A DNA stretch of 64,000 nt from Haoranjiania flava (GCF_025631005.1 NZ_JAOTPL010000015.1:18553-82552), one strand, 5' to 3'. Positions 16,548 to 26,051 are shown, counted from the first letter of the stretch. Notes: generated by a model from the letters alone, not told the origin. A program made the numbers and translations.

Positions 16548-19175
16548 ATGGCAAAAGCGTTTAAGGAAACCCCGTTGATGAAGCAGCACGCGGCTATTAA
16601 ACAAAAATATCCGGATGCCATTTTACTGTTTCGGGTAGGCGATTTTTACGAGACTTTTGGTGCGGATGCCATTAAAACCGCTCAGATACTGGGCATCACA
16701 CTTACTAAAAGAAACAATGGCACAGCCGATGCAGAGCTGGCGGGCTTTCCTCATCATGCATTGGATACTTACCTGCATAAGCTGGTCAAAGCGGGCTACC
16801 GCGTGGCTGTCTGTGATCAGCTGGAAGACCCTAAAACAGCCAAGGGCATTGTGAAGCGCGGTGTTACGGAGCTTGTTACGCCCGGTGTAGCTACCAGCGA
16901 TAAACTGCTGGAGCACAACAGCAATAATTTTTTAGCAGCCATTCACTTTGATAATGGCAATTCAGGCATTGCACTGATGGATATTTCTACCGGTGAGTTC
17001 TTTGTGGCAGAGGGCAATACAGAATATACAGAAAAATTGTTGCAGACACTAAAGCCTGCGGAAGTGATCTTCCAGCGCAGCTTCCAGAAACATTTTAAGG
17101 AATTATACGGCAATAAGTTTTATACCTACACACTGGAGTCATGGATTTTTGAAGCCGGTTATGCTACTGAAAGCCTGTTAAAACATTTCCAGACGCATTC
17201 CCTCAAAGGATTCGGGGTAGAGAATATGCCCTGTGCCATTGTGGCTGCGGGCGCTGTGCTCCATTACCTGAAAGATACCGAGCATCCCAACCTGCAACAC
17301 ATTACCAATATACAACGCATAGAGCAGGAAGAACATCTTTGGATGGACAGGTTCACCGTACGCAACCTGGAAATATTGCATGCACCGAATGACGGCATCA
17401 ACTTATTGAAAGTGCTGGACAATACATCCACACCTATGGGCGCCAGGCTACTGAAACGCTGGCTGATATTGCCTTTGAAAGATAAGGTCAAAATCAATGA
17501 ACGGCTGGATGCTGTTGAGTTCCTGATACTGCACCACGACCTGCAATTGCAACTAAAACAACTGCTGCGGCAGGCAGGCGACCTGGAACGGCTGGTAAGT
17601 AAAATACCGCTGAAGAAAATTTCACCGCGTGAGGTGCTGCACCTGGCCAAAAGCCTGCAGGTAGCCTGCCAGATCAAAACCCTGGGCGAGCAGGTGGCAA
17701 ACCCTTACCTGAAGCGGCTTACAGACGCCATTAACCCTTGTAAATATATAGTAGATAAAATTCTTAGCGAGATAAAAAACGATCCGCCTGCACTGGCCAT
17801 TAAAGGCAACATGGTGCAAAGCGGCGTGCATGAAGAGCTGGATGAGCTAAGAAAAATAGCTTCCGGCGGAAAGGAATACCTGATAGAGATACAGCAACGC
17901 GAAATACAACGTACCGGCATCAGCTCCCTGAAAATAGGATTTAATAATGTATTCGGCTACTACCTCGAGGTGACTAATATACACAAAGATAAGGTGCCGG
18001 CAGGGTGGGTGCGCAAACAAACGCTGGCAAATGCTGAGCGCTACATTACAAACGAACTGAAAGAATATGAAGAAAAAATTACCGGTGCAGAAGAGAAAAT
18101 TCTTTCCATAGAGCTTGATATTTATGAACGACTGCTGAATGAATTACAGGATTACCTTGCGCCGATACAGGTAAACGGGAATGCGCTGGCAATCATGGAT
18201 GTGCTGATTTGTTTTGCAGGCAATGCCAAACAATACAACTACACCAAACCCAATATTCATGAGGGTTTGGCTTTGGAGATGCAGGATAGCCGCCACCCCG
18301 TGATTGAGCGCAACCTTGCGCCGGGTGAGAGCTACATTGCCAACAACATCACTTTAGATCCTGACGATATACAGGTGATCATTCTTACCGGGCCAAACAT
18401 GTCTGGCAAAAGCGCTTTGTTGCGGCAGATCGCGTTAATTACGCTTATGGCGCATATCGGCAGCTTTGTGCCTGCCAAACAAGCCAACATTCCGCTGACA
18501 GATAAAATCTTTACACGAGTGGGCGCCAGTGATAATTTAAGCGGGGGAGAGAGTACTTTTATGGTGGAAATGAATGAAACTGCAAGTATTATCAACAACC
18601 TGTCGCAACGCAGCCTGGTGCTGTTAGACGAGATCGGTCGTGGCACTTCTACCTACGATGGCATCTCTATAGCGTGGAGTATTGTGGAATACCTGCATGC
18701 CTGCAAATCAAAGCCCAAGACACTGTTTGCTACCCACTATCATGAGCTGAATGACCTGGAAGAAAAATTGCCACGTGTAAAAAATTACCACATCACCAAT
18801 AAAGAGATCAACGGTAAAATAATTTTCCTGCGCAAACTGGCCGCAGGCGGCAGCACACATAGCTTCGGTATACATGTAGCCAGAATGGCGGGCATGCCCA
18901 TAGAACTCATACAACGCGCCAATGAGATACTGAAACAACTGGAGGACCTGCGTGTAACGGACAATGCGGAAACTGATCAGAAAAATCCGAGCGTAAAAAA
19001 ACTGAAAGAAAACCTGAAAAACATAAGCACGCCGCAGGTGCAGTTGTCTATCTTCGATGCACAGACAGAAGTATTCGAAGAAATGCGCCATATGCTCAAT
19101 GCCATAGACATCAACCGCCTTACACCGGTAGAAGCGCTGATGAAATTGAATGAAATTAAAGGCATGCTGAAATAA
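16548..19175 (+). CDS. mutS: DNA mismatch repair protein MutS
   Basis: This protein recognises base mismatches and small loops in DNA and starts repair with MutL. Its 875 residues are normal in length. The N-terminal mismatch-recognition domain has F-R-V-G-D-F-Y-E-T-F-G (residues 28-38, the Phe-x-Glu that wedges into mismatches). Connector, core and clamp domains follow, then an ATPase domain with Walker A T-G-P-N-M-S-G-K-S, the signature around G-A-S-D-N-L-S-G-G-E-S-T-F, Walker B L-V-L-L-D-E-I-G-R-G-T and the switch A-T-H-Y-H-E-L. The ATG at 16548 gives MAKAFKETPLMKQH, a normal start. It is followed on the same strand by the PAP2 gene after 11 bases. Confidence 0.97.
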   Translation: MAKAFKETPLMKQHAAIKQKYPDAILLFRVGDFYETFGADAIKTAQILGITLTKRNNGTADAELAGFPHHALDTYLHKLVKAGYRVAVCDQLEDPKTAKGIVKRGVTELVTPGVATSDKLLEHNSNNFLAAIHFDNGNSGIALMDISTGEFFVAEGNTEYTEKLLQTLKPAEVIFQRSFQKHFKELYGNKFYTYTLESWIFEAGYATESLLKHFQTHSLKGFGVENMPCAIVAAGAVLHYLKDTEHPNLQHITNIQRIEQEEHLWMDRFTVRNLEILHAPNDGINLLKVLDNTSTPMGARLLKRWLILPLKDKVKINERLDAVEFLILHHDLQLQLKQLLRQAGDLERLVSKIPLKKISPREVLHLAKSLQVACQIKTLGEQVANPYLKRLTDAINPCKYIVDKILSEIKNDPPALAIKGNMVQSGVHEELDELRKIASGGKEYLIEIQQREIQRTGISSLKIGFNNVFGYYLEVTNIHKDKVPAGWVRKQTLANAERYITNELKEYEEKITGAEEKILSIELDIYERLLNELQDYLAPIQVNGNALAIMDVLICFAGNAKQYNYTKPNIHEGLALEMQDSRHPVIERNLAPGESYIANNITLDPDDIQVIILTGPNMSGKSALLRQIALITLMAHIGSFVPAKQANIPLTDKIFTRVGASDNLSGGESTFMVEMNETASIINNLSQRSLVLLDEIGRGTSTYDGISIAWSIVEYLHACKSKPKTLFATHYHELNDLEEKLPRVKNYHITNKEINGKIIFLRKLAAGGSTHSFGIHVARMAGMPIELIQRANEILKQLEDLRVTDNAETDQKNPSVKKLKENLKNISTPQVQLSIFDAQTEVFEEMRHMLNAIDINRLTPVEALMKLNEIKGMLK

Positions 19176-19186
19176 TATGTTTGCAA

Positions 19187-19855
19187 ATGAATTTTAATCC
19201 AAATCAAAGAAAATTATACCCGTTTCCCGATGTGCTCACGGCAGCAAAGCCATACTGGTGGCTGGTTACAGGCATGTGGCTGACTGGTTTTTGTATCTTA
19301 TGTGTGCATGGTAGCTACCATTCATTTACTAAACTGGTACCGTTTAACTCCGCGTTGCTGGATAATTTTTTTACTTATTTCACCCATGTGGGTGATGGTT
19401 TGTTTGCCATAGCATTGGCGCTCATTCTTTTTCTTTTAAAATACAGGAGAATAGCTTTTGCGATTGTCTTCAGCTTCCTGTTGTCGGGTTTGTTTGCGCA
19501 AATAGGCAAGAAATTAACCGTGGCTCCGAGGCCTTCGAAATACTTTACAGATATTGTGCATCAGCCCGTGCATACCTTACCCGTAACCAACTGGGGCGAT
19601 ACCAGTTTTCCATCAGGGCATAGCGCCACTGCATTTGCTTTGCTGACTATGTTGTTGCTGTTTTTCCCAAAAAGTAAATGGAACCTGCTCTGGATACTTC
19701 TGGCATTCCTGGCAGGCTACTCGCGTATGTATGTAGCTTCCCACTTCCTCGATGATGTACTGGCAGGCGCCTCCACAGGCGTTTTCAGTGCTTTTATCTG
19801 CTATATTATTTCCCTGAAAATATTTGCTGCAAAGCCCCGTTGGTTCCCAGGTTAA
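19187..19855 (+). CDS. Membrane PAP2-family phosphatase
   Basis: A membrane protein of about 222 residues with five or six hydrophobic segments and the complete type 2 phosphatidic acid phosphatase signature: K-K-L-T-V-A-P-R-P, then F-P-S-G-H-S-A, then S-R-M-Y-V-A-S-H-F-L-D-D. Such enzymes dephosphorylate lipid phosphates, including undecaprenyl pyrophosphate, at the outer face of the inner membrane. The first good start is ATG 19187 (MNFNPNQRKL); a TTG two codons earlier is possible. It lies closely behind mutS and overlaps the end of convergent queG by four bases. Which lipid it uses is not visible. Confidence 0.88.
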   Translation: MNFNPNQRKLYPFPDVLTAAKPYWWLVTGMWLTGFCILCVHGSYHSFTKLVPFNSALLDNFFTYFTHVGDGLFAIALALILFLLKYRRIAFAIVFSFLLSGLFAQIGKKLTVAPRPSKYFTDIVHQPVHTLPVTNWGDTSFPSGHSATAFALLTMLLLFFPKSKWNLLWILLAFLAGYSRMYVASHFLDDVLAGASTGVFSAFICYIISLKIFAAKPRWFPG

Positions 19856-20778
19856 TCTCTCAAGAATTTCAGGTTGCGCATAATGCCTGCGAACTTGCTT
19901 CTTTTTAAAGGAGAGTGTTTGAATATTTTTCTGAAGGCATCCTCAGTCAATGCTTCCCAGTCTTTTTTAGTAAAGTCAATTATTTCAACCATGGGTGAGA
20001 AACTTTCTTCCTGGTGTGGTGAAGAGAACTTGTTCCACGGGCATACATCATTACAGATATCGCAGCCAAACAGCCAGTTATCAAATTTGTTTTTGTAAGA
20101 CGGTGGTATCGCCAGGTCTTTAAGCTCAATGGTAAAATAGCTGATGCATTTGCGGGCGTCAACCACTTTGCCGGGCAAGATGGCCTCTGTAGGGCAGGCG
20201 TCAATGCATTTGGTGCAAGTGCCGCAAAAATCTTTGGCAAGCGGCGTATCATATTCCAGTTCCAGGTCTATGATCAGTGTGGCAATAAAATAAAACGAGC
20301 CTGCAGATTTATTGATCATCATGGCATTTTTCCCGATCCAGCCGAGGCCGCTTTTGTTGGCCCAGGCACGTTCAAGCACGGGCGCACTGTCTACAAAGCC
20401 GCGTCCCTGTACATCTCCGGCAAACAACCTGATCTGCTCCAGGAAAATCGTCAGGTCGCCCCTGATTATTTCATGATAATCTTTGCCATAGGCGTACTTG
20501 GAGATTTTCGGCGCCTCATGTTGCTGTGTGGCCGATGGATAATAGTTTTTAAGCAAAGTGACCACTGACTTGGCGCCGGGCACCAGCAGCGTAGGGTCTC
20601 TACGCAGGTCAAAGTAGCGCTCCATGTACTGCATGGAAGCATGCATGCCCTGGCTCAGCCACTTTTCCAGCCTGCGCGCTTCCTCATCCAGCTTTTCGGC
20701 CCTGGCAATTCCGCAAAAATCGAAACCGCAGGCTTTAGCCAGTTGCTTTACTTTGTATGTTTTTTCTGAAATATCCAA
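19852..20778 (-). CDS. queG: Epoxyqueuosine reductase
   Basis: This enzyme carries out the last step of queuosine synthesis in the wobble position of tRNAs, reducing epoxyqueuosine with cobalamin and two [4Fe-4S] clusters. Its 308 residues have F-D-F-C-G-I-A-R-A near the N-terminus, E-R-A-W-A-N-K-S-G-L-G-W-I-G-K-N in the cobalamin-binding domain, and the ferredoxin-like cysteine sets C-G-T-C-T-K-C-I-D-A-C-P and C-D-I-C-N-D-V-C-P-W-N. No ATG lies near the expected N-terminus, so it probably starts at TTG 20778, with a TATTTTTG promoter box about 13 bases upstream. It is convergent with the PAP2 gene. Confidence 0.94.
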   Translation of the reverse strand: MDISEKTYKVKQLAKACGFDFCGIARAEKLDEEARRLEKWLSQGMHASMQYMERYFDLRRDPTLLVPGAKSVVTLLKNYYPSATQQHEAPKISKYAYGKDYHEIIRGDLTIFLEQIRLFAGDVQGRGFVDSAPVLERAWANKSGLGWIGKNAMMINKSAGSFYFIATLIIDLELEYDTPLAKDFCGTCTKCIDACPTEAILPGKVVDARKCISYFTIELKDLAIPPSYKNKFDNWLFGCDICNDVCPWNKFSSPHQEESFSPMVEIIDFTKKDWEALTEDAFRKIFKHSPLKRSKFAGIMRNLKFLRD

Positions 20779-20922
20779 GCCTTGGTTTTTGCAAAAATAT
20801 CTATAAGCTTTTATTATTCCTTACTTTTGTTAAGGGCGGCGCTGTAAAGATCATTTGTGTGCTGCGATTTAAAATACTCGGATATGTATTGGCCGAATGG
20901 CCTTGGACTAAAAAATACGCTT

Positions 20923-21297
20923 ATGAAGCATCTCCTACCGCTATTGTTTTTATTGCTGTTTTCTTGTAGCGATAATGAATTTCCCAAAGCAGAGAATGCC
21001 TTGGATGCCGCGCGCGAATTCCTGGATGGTACGCTGAAAGGCAATTTCAGGAAGTCGGCTGCTTACCTGCCCCAGGATGATAAGCATAAGGACGCATTGG
21101 AAAGCATCAAACAAAAATATTACAGTTACAACGACCAACAGCGCCAGGATTATCGTGCTGCCAGCCTCATCATACTTAAGGAAAGACCTGTTGCCGAAAA
21201 TGAATCGGTGATCTATTATAAAAATTCTTTCGATGGGACGGCAGATAGCCTCAAAGTACGGAATACGCAGGGCACATGGTTGGTAGATCTGGAATGA
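20923..21297 (+). CDS. Small lipoprotein, DUF4878-like
   Basis: A 124-residue protein. MKHLLPLLFLLLFSC is a lipoprotein signal ending in a lipobox, with the modified Cys at residue 15. The mature part has an alpha+beta pattern (A-L-D-A-A-R-E-F-L-D-G-T-L-K-G-N-F, later E-S-V-I-Y-Y-K-N-S and T-W-L-V-D-L-E at the end) like the cystatin/NTF2-type DUF4878 lipoproteins common in Bacteroidota. The frame is open to 20857, but only the ATG at 20923 gives a sensible signal peptide. It is divergent from queG. Its function is unknown. Confidence 0.75.
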   Translation: MKHLLPLLFLLLFSCSDNEFPKAENALDAAREFLDGTLKGNFRKSAAYLPQDDKHKDALESIKQKYYSYNDQQRQDYRAASLIILKERPVAENESVIYYKNSFDGTADSLKVRNTQGTWLVDLE

Positions 21298-21828
21298 TTG
21301 TACAGGCCATTGGCTTATCCCTGCTATTTATGATTTGCAAATGTGAAGAGCAGGGGCAATTGGACAAGCTATATCATTCATCTTGCCAGGGAATCTCAAA
21401 ACCTGGTTAACAGTTACAGGCATAATTGAGCCTGATATTGGAAGCTTAGGGATTAATCCAGATATATTAATAGAACCAACAAGTAATGGTATTGCTGCAA
21501 ATGAAGATGAACTATTAAATGCAGCAATAAATACTTTAAATAAATAGCCCGCCCTGCTATTCGAAATTTGCAATTTCGAATAACTCCTTTTTCTCAAATT
21601 AAATATACTAAACAATACAATATTATACGAATTGGAAAAATATACATTTATCATTCAGAAACATCAATGCTATTTTACATCTGAAATGTAGCATTAGATA
21701 TCAGAGATTTGAAATCTCCCGATATGGCTTCATGATTGTAAATCACGAAGAGCGGGGATTCACCGGTAATTTAGTAAAATCCAGGAATTCAGATTTAAGG
21801 GATTTTACCCAAGACGGCACTTAAAAAT
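21298..21828. repeat. Array of REP-like palindromes around a gene remnant
   Basis: Several hairpin-forming elements fill this gene-free stretch. One spans 21319-21355, with CCCTGCT/AGCAGGG ends around a TTGCAA core. A second has perfect 11-base arms at 21558-21582 (TATTCGAAATT/AATTTCGAATA). A third, at 21698-21727, has GAGATTT/AAATCTC. A fourth, at about 21722-21763, has CTTCATGATT facing AATCACGAAG and CCCG/CGGG ends. The first and last share the pattern GATT-TG-AAAT...GAAGAGC-GGG, so they are probably members of one family of interspersed palindromes. Confidence 0.65.
21347..21547 (+). pseudogene. C-terminal remnant of an S41-family (tail-specific) peptidase
   Basis: Translated from 21347, the frame gives R-A-G-A-I-G-Q-A-I-S-F-I-L-P-G-N and then G-I-N-P-D-I-L-I-E-P-T-S-N-G-I-A-A-N-E-D-E-L-L-N-A-A-I-N, ending in TAG. 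The G-x-x-P-D-I plus a terminal D-x-L-L-x-A helix is the usual tail of S41 peptidases in which the protease domain ends. The catalytic Ser and Lys would lie further upstream, and nothing of that part remains. It has no start codon and is flanked by palindromes. It is a fragment, not a gene. Confidence 0.65.
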
Positions 21829-21860
21829 AAAAAGGCTGCGCAAACGGCAGCCTTTAAAAA
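21829..21860 (-). terminator. gyrB terminator
   Basis: Stem AAAGGCTGC/GCAGCCTTT (21831-21839 with 21847-21855) with a seven-base loop, followed on the minus strand by Ts and lying 15-40 bases beyond the gyrB stop at 21874. Confidence 0.9.
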
Positions 21861-21873
21861 ATATAGGATGTTA

Positions 21874-23856
21874 TTACACATCTATTTTTGCATATTTGGC
21901 GTTCTTTTCTATAAACTCCCTGCGCGGAGGCACTTCGTCGCCCATCAGCATGCTGAACACCCTGTCGGCCTCTGCAGCGCTTTCTATGGTCACTTTTTTT
22001 AGTGTGCGTGTATTTGGGTCCATAGTTGTTTCCCAAAGCTGTTCTGCGTTCATTTCGCCCAGACCTTTGTACCGTTGTGTGTTTACGGAACTGTCGTTGC
22101 CACCCCCGAGTTTAGCAATCAGCTCTTTTCGCTGTGCTTCGTTGTAAGCATATTCCTGTTCTTTTCCTTTCTTCAATAAATAAAGGGGAGGCTGGGCAAT
22201 ATATACATACCCGTTTTCAACCAGCTCTTTCATATAGCGGAATACAAAGGTAAGTATCAGCGTGGCAATGTGGCTTCCGTCCACATCGGCATCGGTCATA
22301 ATAATGAGCTTGTGGTAGCGTAGCTTTGAGAGGTTCAGCGCCTTAGGGTCTTCGGGTGTACCGATAGTTACACCCATGGCGGTGAAAATATTTCTTATCT
22401 CTTCGTTCTCATAGATCTTGTGTTCCATAGCTTTCTCCACGTTCAGGATCTTACCCCTCAATGGCAGTATAGCCTGGTAAGTCCTGTCCCTGCCTTGCTT
22501 GGCAGTGCCTCCCGCGGAGTCTCCTTCCACCAGGTACAGTTCACATTTTTCGGCGTCGCGTTCACTGCAATCTGCAAGCTTGCCGGGCAGGCCGCTGCCG
22601 CTCAGAACGGATTTGCGCTGTACCATATCACGTGCTTTGCGCGCGGCCACGCGGGCCTGTGCCGCAAGCACAATTTTTTGTATGATGTTCTTGGCTTCCT
22701 TGGGATTTTCCTCCAGGAAAGATTCTAAGGACCGGGATACGGTTGTCTGAACTACGCCGCTGACCTCGCTGTTGCCCAGCTTGGTTTTTGTCTGCCCTTC
22801 GAACTGCGGCTCAGGCACCTTTACAGAAATGATGGCGCTGAGGCCTTCACGGAAATCATCGCCTTCTACCTGTACTTTAGCTTTTTCAAACAGCCCGTTC
22901 TTATCGCCGTAGCTTTTAAAGACCCTGGTAAGCGCCTGCCTGAAACCGGTGACATGCGTACCGCCTTCAATGGTATTGATGTTGTTGACATACGAAAAAA
23001 TGTGTTCTTTAAAATCATTGTTGTAGGTGAGCGCCACTTCTATAGAGGTGTTGGTAGCTGCATCCAGCCCTTCAACAAAAAGGGTATTTGGAATAATAGG
23101 AGTGCGTTTGGCATGGCTGTCGAGCATTTCCAGGAAATCCACGATGCCACCTTCGCTGAAAAATATCTGCTCGTAGGGGCTGTTGGTTTCTTCATCTATT
23201 TCCCTGAGATCTTTGAACTGTATGGTAATGCCACGGTTAAGGTAAGCGAGTTCTCTTAAGCGTGCTTCCAGGATATCTTTCTGGTAAAGCGTTGTCTGGA
23301 AAATTGTATCGTCGGGCCAGAAGCGTACGGTGGTGCCTGTTTCGTTTGATACGCCTATTTCACGTACCTCAAATTCGGGTATGCCTTTGTGGTACGTCTG
23401 TTCAAATATTTTTCCTTCTCGCTGTACTTTTACATTCAGGGTGGAGCTCAGTGCGTTTACACAGCTCACACCTACGCCGTGCAGGCCGCCCGAAACTTTG
23501 TAGGAATCCTTATCAAACTTACCGCCGGCGTGCAATACGGTCATCACCACTTCCAATGCGCTTTTCTGCATTTTACTGTTGATCTCTGTAGGGATGCCTC
23601 GGCCGTCGTCTTTTACCGTAATAGAATTATCTTCATGAATGGTAACGCCGATGTGCTTACAGTAGCCTGCCAGTGCTTCGTCAATAGAATTGTCAACCAC
23701 CTCGTAAACCAAATGATGTAAACCTTTTTCGCCGATATCGCCGATGTACATTGCAGGGCGTTTCCTCACAGCTTCCAGTCCTTCTAAAACCTGTATACTA
23801 TCTGCACCATATGACGGGTTTGAAGCGCCATTTTGATTGTTATTTTCCTGAATCAT
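21874..23856 (-). CDS. gyrB: DNA gyrase subunit B
   Basis: The ATPase subunit of DNA gyrase, which introduces negative supercoils together with GyrA. Its 660 residues show the GHKL ATPase features (E-V-V-D-N-S-I-D-E-A, D-D-G-R-G-I-P, G-G-L-H-G-V-G), the transducer, the TOPRIM domain with L-V-E-G-D-S-A-G-G and D-A-D-V-D-G-S-H-I, and the C-terminal Q-R-Y-K-G-L-G-E-M-N. It lacks the large insert seen in enterobacterial GyrB, as is normal for this phylum. It could in principle be ParE, but the length and the motifs favour GyrB. A TATATTTG box lies about 40 bases upstream. The gene is divergent from dnaB across a 577-base gap. Confidence 0.95.
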   Translation of the reverse strand: MIQENNNQNGASNPSYGADSIQVLEGLEAVRKRPAMYIGDIGEKGLHHLVYEVVDNSIDEALAGYCKHIGVTIHEDNSITVKDDGRGIPTEINSKMQKSALEVVMTVLHAGGKFDKDSYKVSGGLHGVGVSCVNALSSTLNVKVQREGKIFEQTYHKGIPEFEVREIGVSNETGTTVRFWPDDTIFQTTLYQKDILEARLRELAYLNRGITIQFKDLREIDEETNSPYEQIFFSEGGIVDFLEMLDSHAKRTPIIPNTLFVEGLDAATNTSIEVALTYNNDFKEHIFSYVNNINTIEGGTHVTGFRQALTRVFKSYGDKNGLFEKAKVQVEGDDFREGLSAIISVKVPEPQFEGQTKTKLGNSEVSGVVQTTVSRSLESFLEENPKEAKNIIQKIVLAAQARVAARKARDMVQRKSVLSGSGLPGKLADCSERDAEKCELYLVEGDSAGGTAKQGRDRTYQAILPLRGKILNVEKAMEHKIYENEEIRNIFTAMGVTIGTPEDPKALNLSKLRYHKLIIMTDADVDGSHIATLILTFVFRYMKELVENGYVYIAQPPLYLLKKGKEQEYAYNEAQRKELIAKLGGGNDSSVNTQRYKGLGEMNAEQLWETTMDPNTRTLKKVTIESAAEADRVFSMLMGDEVPPRREFIEKNAKYAKIDV

Positions 23857-24433
23857 ATAAATTTAAAAAACTACTTTTTATTTGTTTTTATAAGCTACAA
23901 ATATACAAAAATTAAATCAGCTTTAGTGCTAAAAATAAGGTTCTGCAGCTACTGCAATCATTGGAAGTACCGGTAAAAGCGGGGAGATAAATCATGCGGA
24001 TTTTCTTTAGTTTTTTATCCCAAAATGATCAAAAAGTATGGTGCATTAATTTAACATTTGCCCCTAAATCTAATAAACATCAGTGATACAGGGGTTTATA
24101 AAGGCTGCAACATGATCCTGAAAATTGCTATAAAAAATACGAATAAAACCGGCAATGAACTTCTTTTTTAATAAAGAAAATTTATTCACTTAATTTTGCT
24201 GCAGGGACCTTAATAAACTGTGGAAAACGAAAAATCTGGTGTATAACCGCGATTTTGCTGTGGATAAGCATTGTATTGTTGTGGATGAGATGTTATTTAA
24301 AAAAGCATAAAATAATAAAATTTTTATGCGTTCTTTTGAAAAAAGTAGACTTATATTCGCCGTCCCGATAAACTTTTTTTACGGCAGTTGAGAAAGAGGC
24401 GTATGGCCGGGTTTAAAAAATTGAAATGTTAAA
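23857..24433. other. gyrB-dnaB intergenic region, candidate replication origin
   Basis: The right half contains three DnaA-box-like 9-mers in the same orientation: TGTGGAAAA (24219-24227), TGTGGATAA (24259-24267, a perfect match to the consensus read on this strand) and TGTGGATGA (24280-24288). A strongly A+T-rich stretch follows (24289-24345) that could serve as an unwinding element. A fourth weak match (TTATCCCA) is near 24016. The flanking genes are gyrB and dnaB. The left half (23870-24180) shows nothing definite. A TAATTTTG box at 24191-24198 may drive dnaB. This is a candidate only; a DnaA-controlled promoter is the main alternative. Confidence 0.4.
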
Positions 24434-25981
24434 ATGAGTAGTAACCTACCAAATATAAAGAAAGAAGGAATATTACCAAGAAGAAAGCAGAGTGTAGACC
24501 TGAACTCCATGATGTACGGCAAAGTACCTCCCCAGGCAAAAGAACTGGAAGAGGCCATCCTGGGCGCCATCATGCTGGAAAAAGGCGCTTTCGATGTGGT
24601 AGTGGAAGTGATTAAAAAACCGGAATGTTTTTACATAGAGGCGCACCAGAAAATATTTGCAGCCTGCATGGCGCTTGCCGATAAGAACTCGCCTTTAGAC
24701 ATACTTACGGTAGTACAGGAGCTGAGGCTTCGAGGTGAACTCGACCTGGTAGGTGGCGCATTTTACGTATCTAAGCTCACCAACATTGTAGCTTCTACCG
24801 CTAATACCGAGGCGCATGCCAAAATAGTTCTACAGAAATACGTGCAGCGTGAACTGATCAGGATGAGCGGCGATGTGATTTCCGATGCCTTTGAGGATAC
24901 AACCGATGTATTTGAATTACTGGACGATGCAGAGCAGAAACTGTTCAACATCACCAACAACTACCTCCGCAGCGATTATGACGATATCGTAGGCGCTATG
25001 ACCAGCTCTATGGAGCGCATTGATAAGCTGAGGTTGCAAAAGGAAGAAATCTCCGGTGTGCCCAGCGGCTTCACAGCATTAGACCAGTTGACGTACGGAT
25101 GGCAGCCAAGCGATCTCATTATCCTGGCGGCGCGTCCTGCTGTGGGTAAAACGGCGTTTGCGCTGAACCTTATACGCAATGCGGCTTTGCATCCGACCAA
25201 ACCAACACCGGTGGCGTTCTTCTCACTGGAGATGAGTTCTTCGCAGTTGGTAAACCGTATACTTTCTGCGGAAAGTGGTATTCTCTTAGAGAAAATTTCC
25301 CGCGGCCGTATGGAAGAATATGAATACCAGCAGCTACAGCGGGCAGGCATCAGGAGGCTGGAAAATTCTAAAATATTTATTGACGATACGGCAGCGCTGA
25401 ACATTTTTGAGCTGAGAGCCAAAGCAAGAAGGCTGGTAAGCAAAGAGGGTGTAGGGTTGATTGTAATAGATTACCTCCAACTGATGACGGGCAACAAGGA
25501 AAGGAACGGCAACAGGGAACAGGAAATAAGCAGCATCTCCCGAAACCTGAAAGTATTGGCGAAAGAGCTGAACATACCCATCATTGCGCTGAGCCAGTTG
25601 AGCCGTGCCGTAGAATCCAGGAGAGAGAGCAATAAGGTGCCGCAACTGAGTGACCTGCGTGAGTCCGGAGCCATTGAGCAGGATGCCGATATGGTAATGT
25701 TTATCTACCGTCCGGAATACCACGATATTGAAAACAACGAATTCGGCGAAAGTACCAAGGGGCTTACCGAGATCAAAATAGCCAAGCACCGCAACGGGTC
25801 ATTAGGCGATGTAAAACTGATCGCTCACCTGGAGATACAGAAATTTGAGGAATACTCCACAGACAACACATTCAGGAAATTCCGCAATATCAACACCGGA
25901 GATGGTAGTACGTATACGCAATTGCCCAGCAAGATGAACGATAATTACGATGATTCGGGCTTTGACGATGCTCCTTTCTAA
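24434..25981 (+). CDS. dnaB: Replicative DNA helicase DnaB
   Basis: The hexameric helicase that unwinds DNA at the replication fork. Its 515 residues include an N-terminal helical domain (P-P-Q-A-K-E-L-E-E-A-I-L-G-A-I-M at about 32-47, the classic DnaB opening) and a RecA-like ATPase domain with Walker A A-A-R-P-A-V-G-K-T, Walker B V-I-D-Y-L-Q-L-M and L-S-Q-L-S-R-A-V-E-S-R. No intein is present. The C-terminal 40 residues are polar and acidic (DDSGFDDAPF), a pattern seen in Bacteroidota DnaB. The start ATG at 24434 stands behind the DnaA-box-bearing gap. Confidence 0.96.
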   Translation: MSSNLPNIKKEGILPRRKQSVDLNSMMYGKVPPQAKELEEAILGAIMLEKGAFDVVVEVIKKPECFYIEAHQKIFAACMALADKNSPLDILTVVQELRLRGELDLVGGAFYVSKLTNIVASTANTEAHAKIVLQKYVQRELIRMSGDVISDAFEDTTDVFELLDDAEQKLFNITNNYLRSDYDDIVGAMTSSMERIDKLRLQKEEISGVPSGFTALDQLTYGWQPSDLIILAARPAVGKTAFALNLIRNAALHPTKPTPVAFFSLEMSSSQLVNRILSAESGILLEKISRGRMEEYEYQQLQRAGIRRLENSKIFIDDTAALNIFELRAKARRLVSKEGVGLIVIDYLQLMTGNKERNGNREQEISSISRNLKVLAKELNIPIIALSQLSRAVESRRESNKVPQLSDLRESGAIEQDADMVMFIYRPEYHDIENNEFGESTKGLTEIKIAKHRNGSLGDVKLIAHLEIQKFEEYSTDNTFRKFRNINTGDGSTYTQLPSKMNDNYDDSGFDDAPF

Positions 25982-26051
25982 AAAATTTTATTACAGTTTT
26001 TAAAACTTAATTATCTTAGGGAAATATTAATCTTAAAACCGGTATTTCTTT

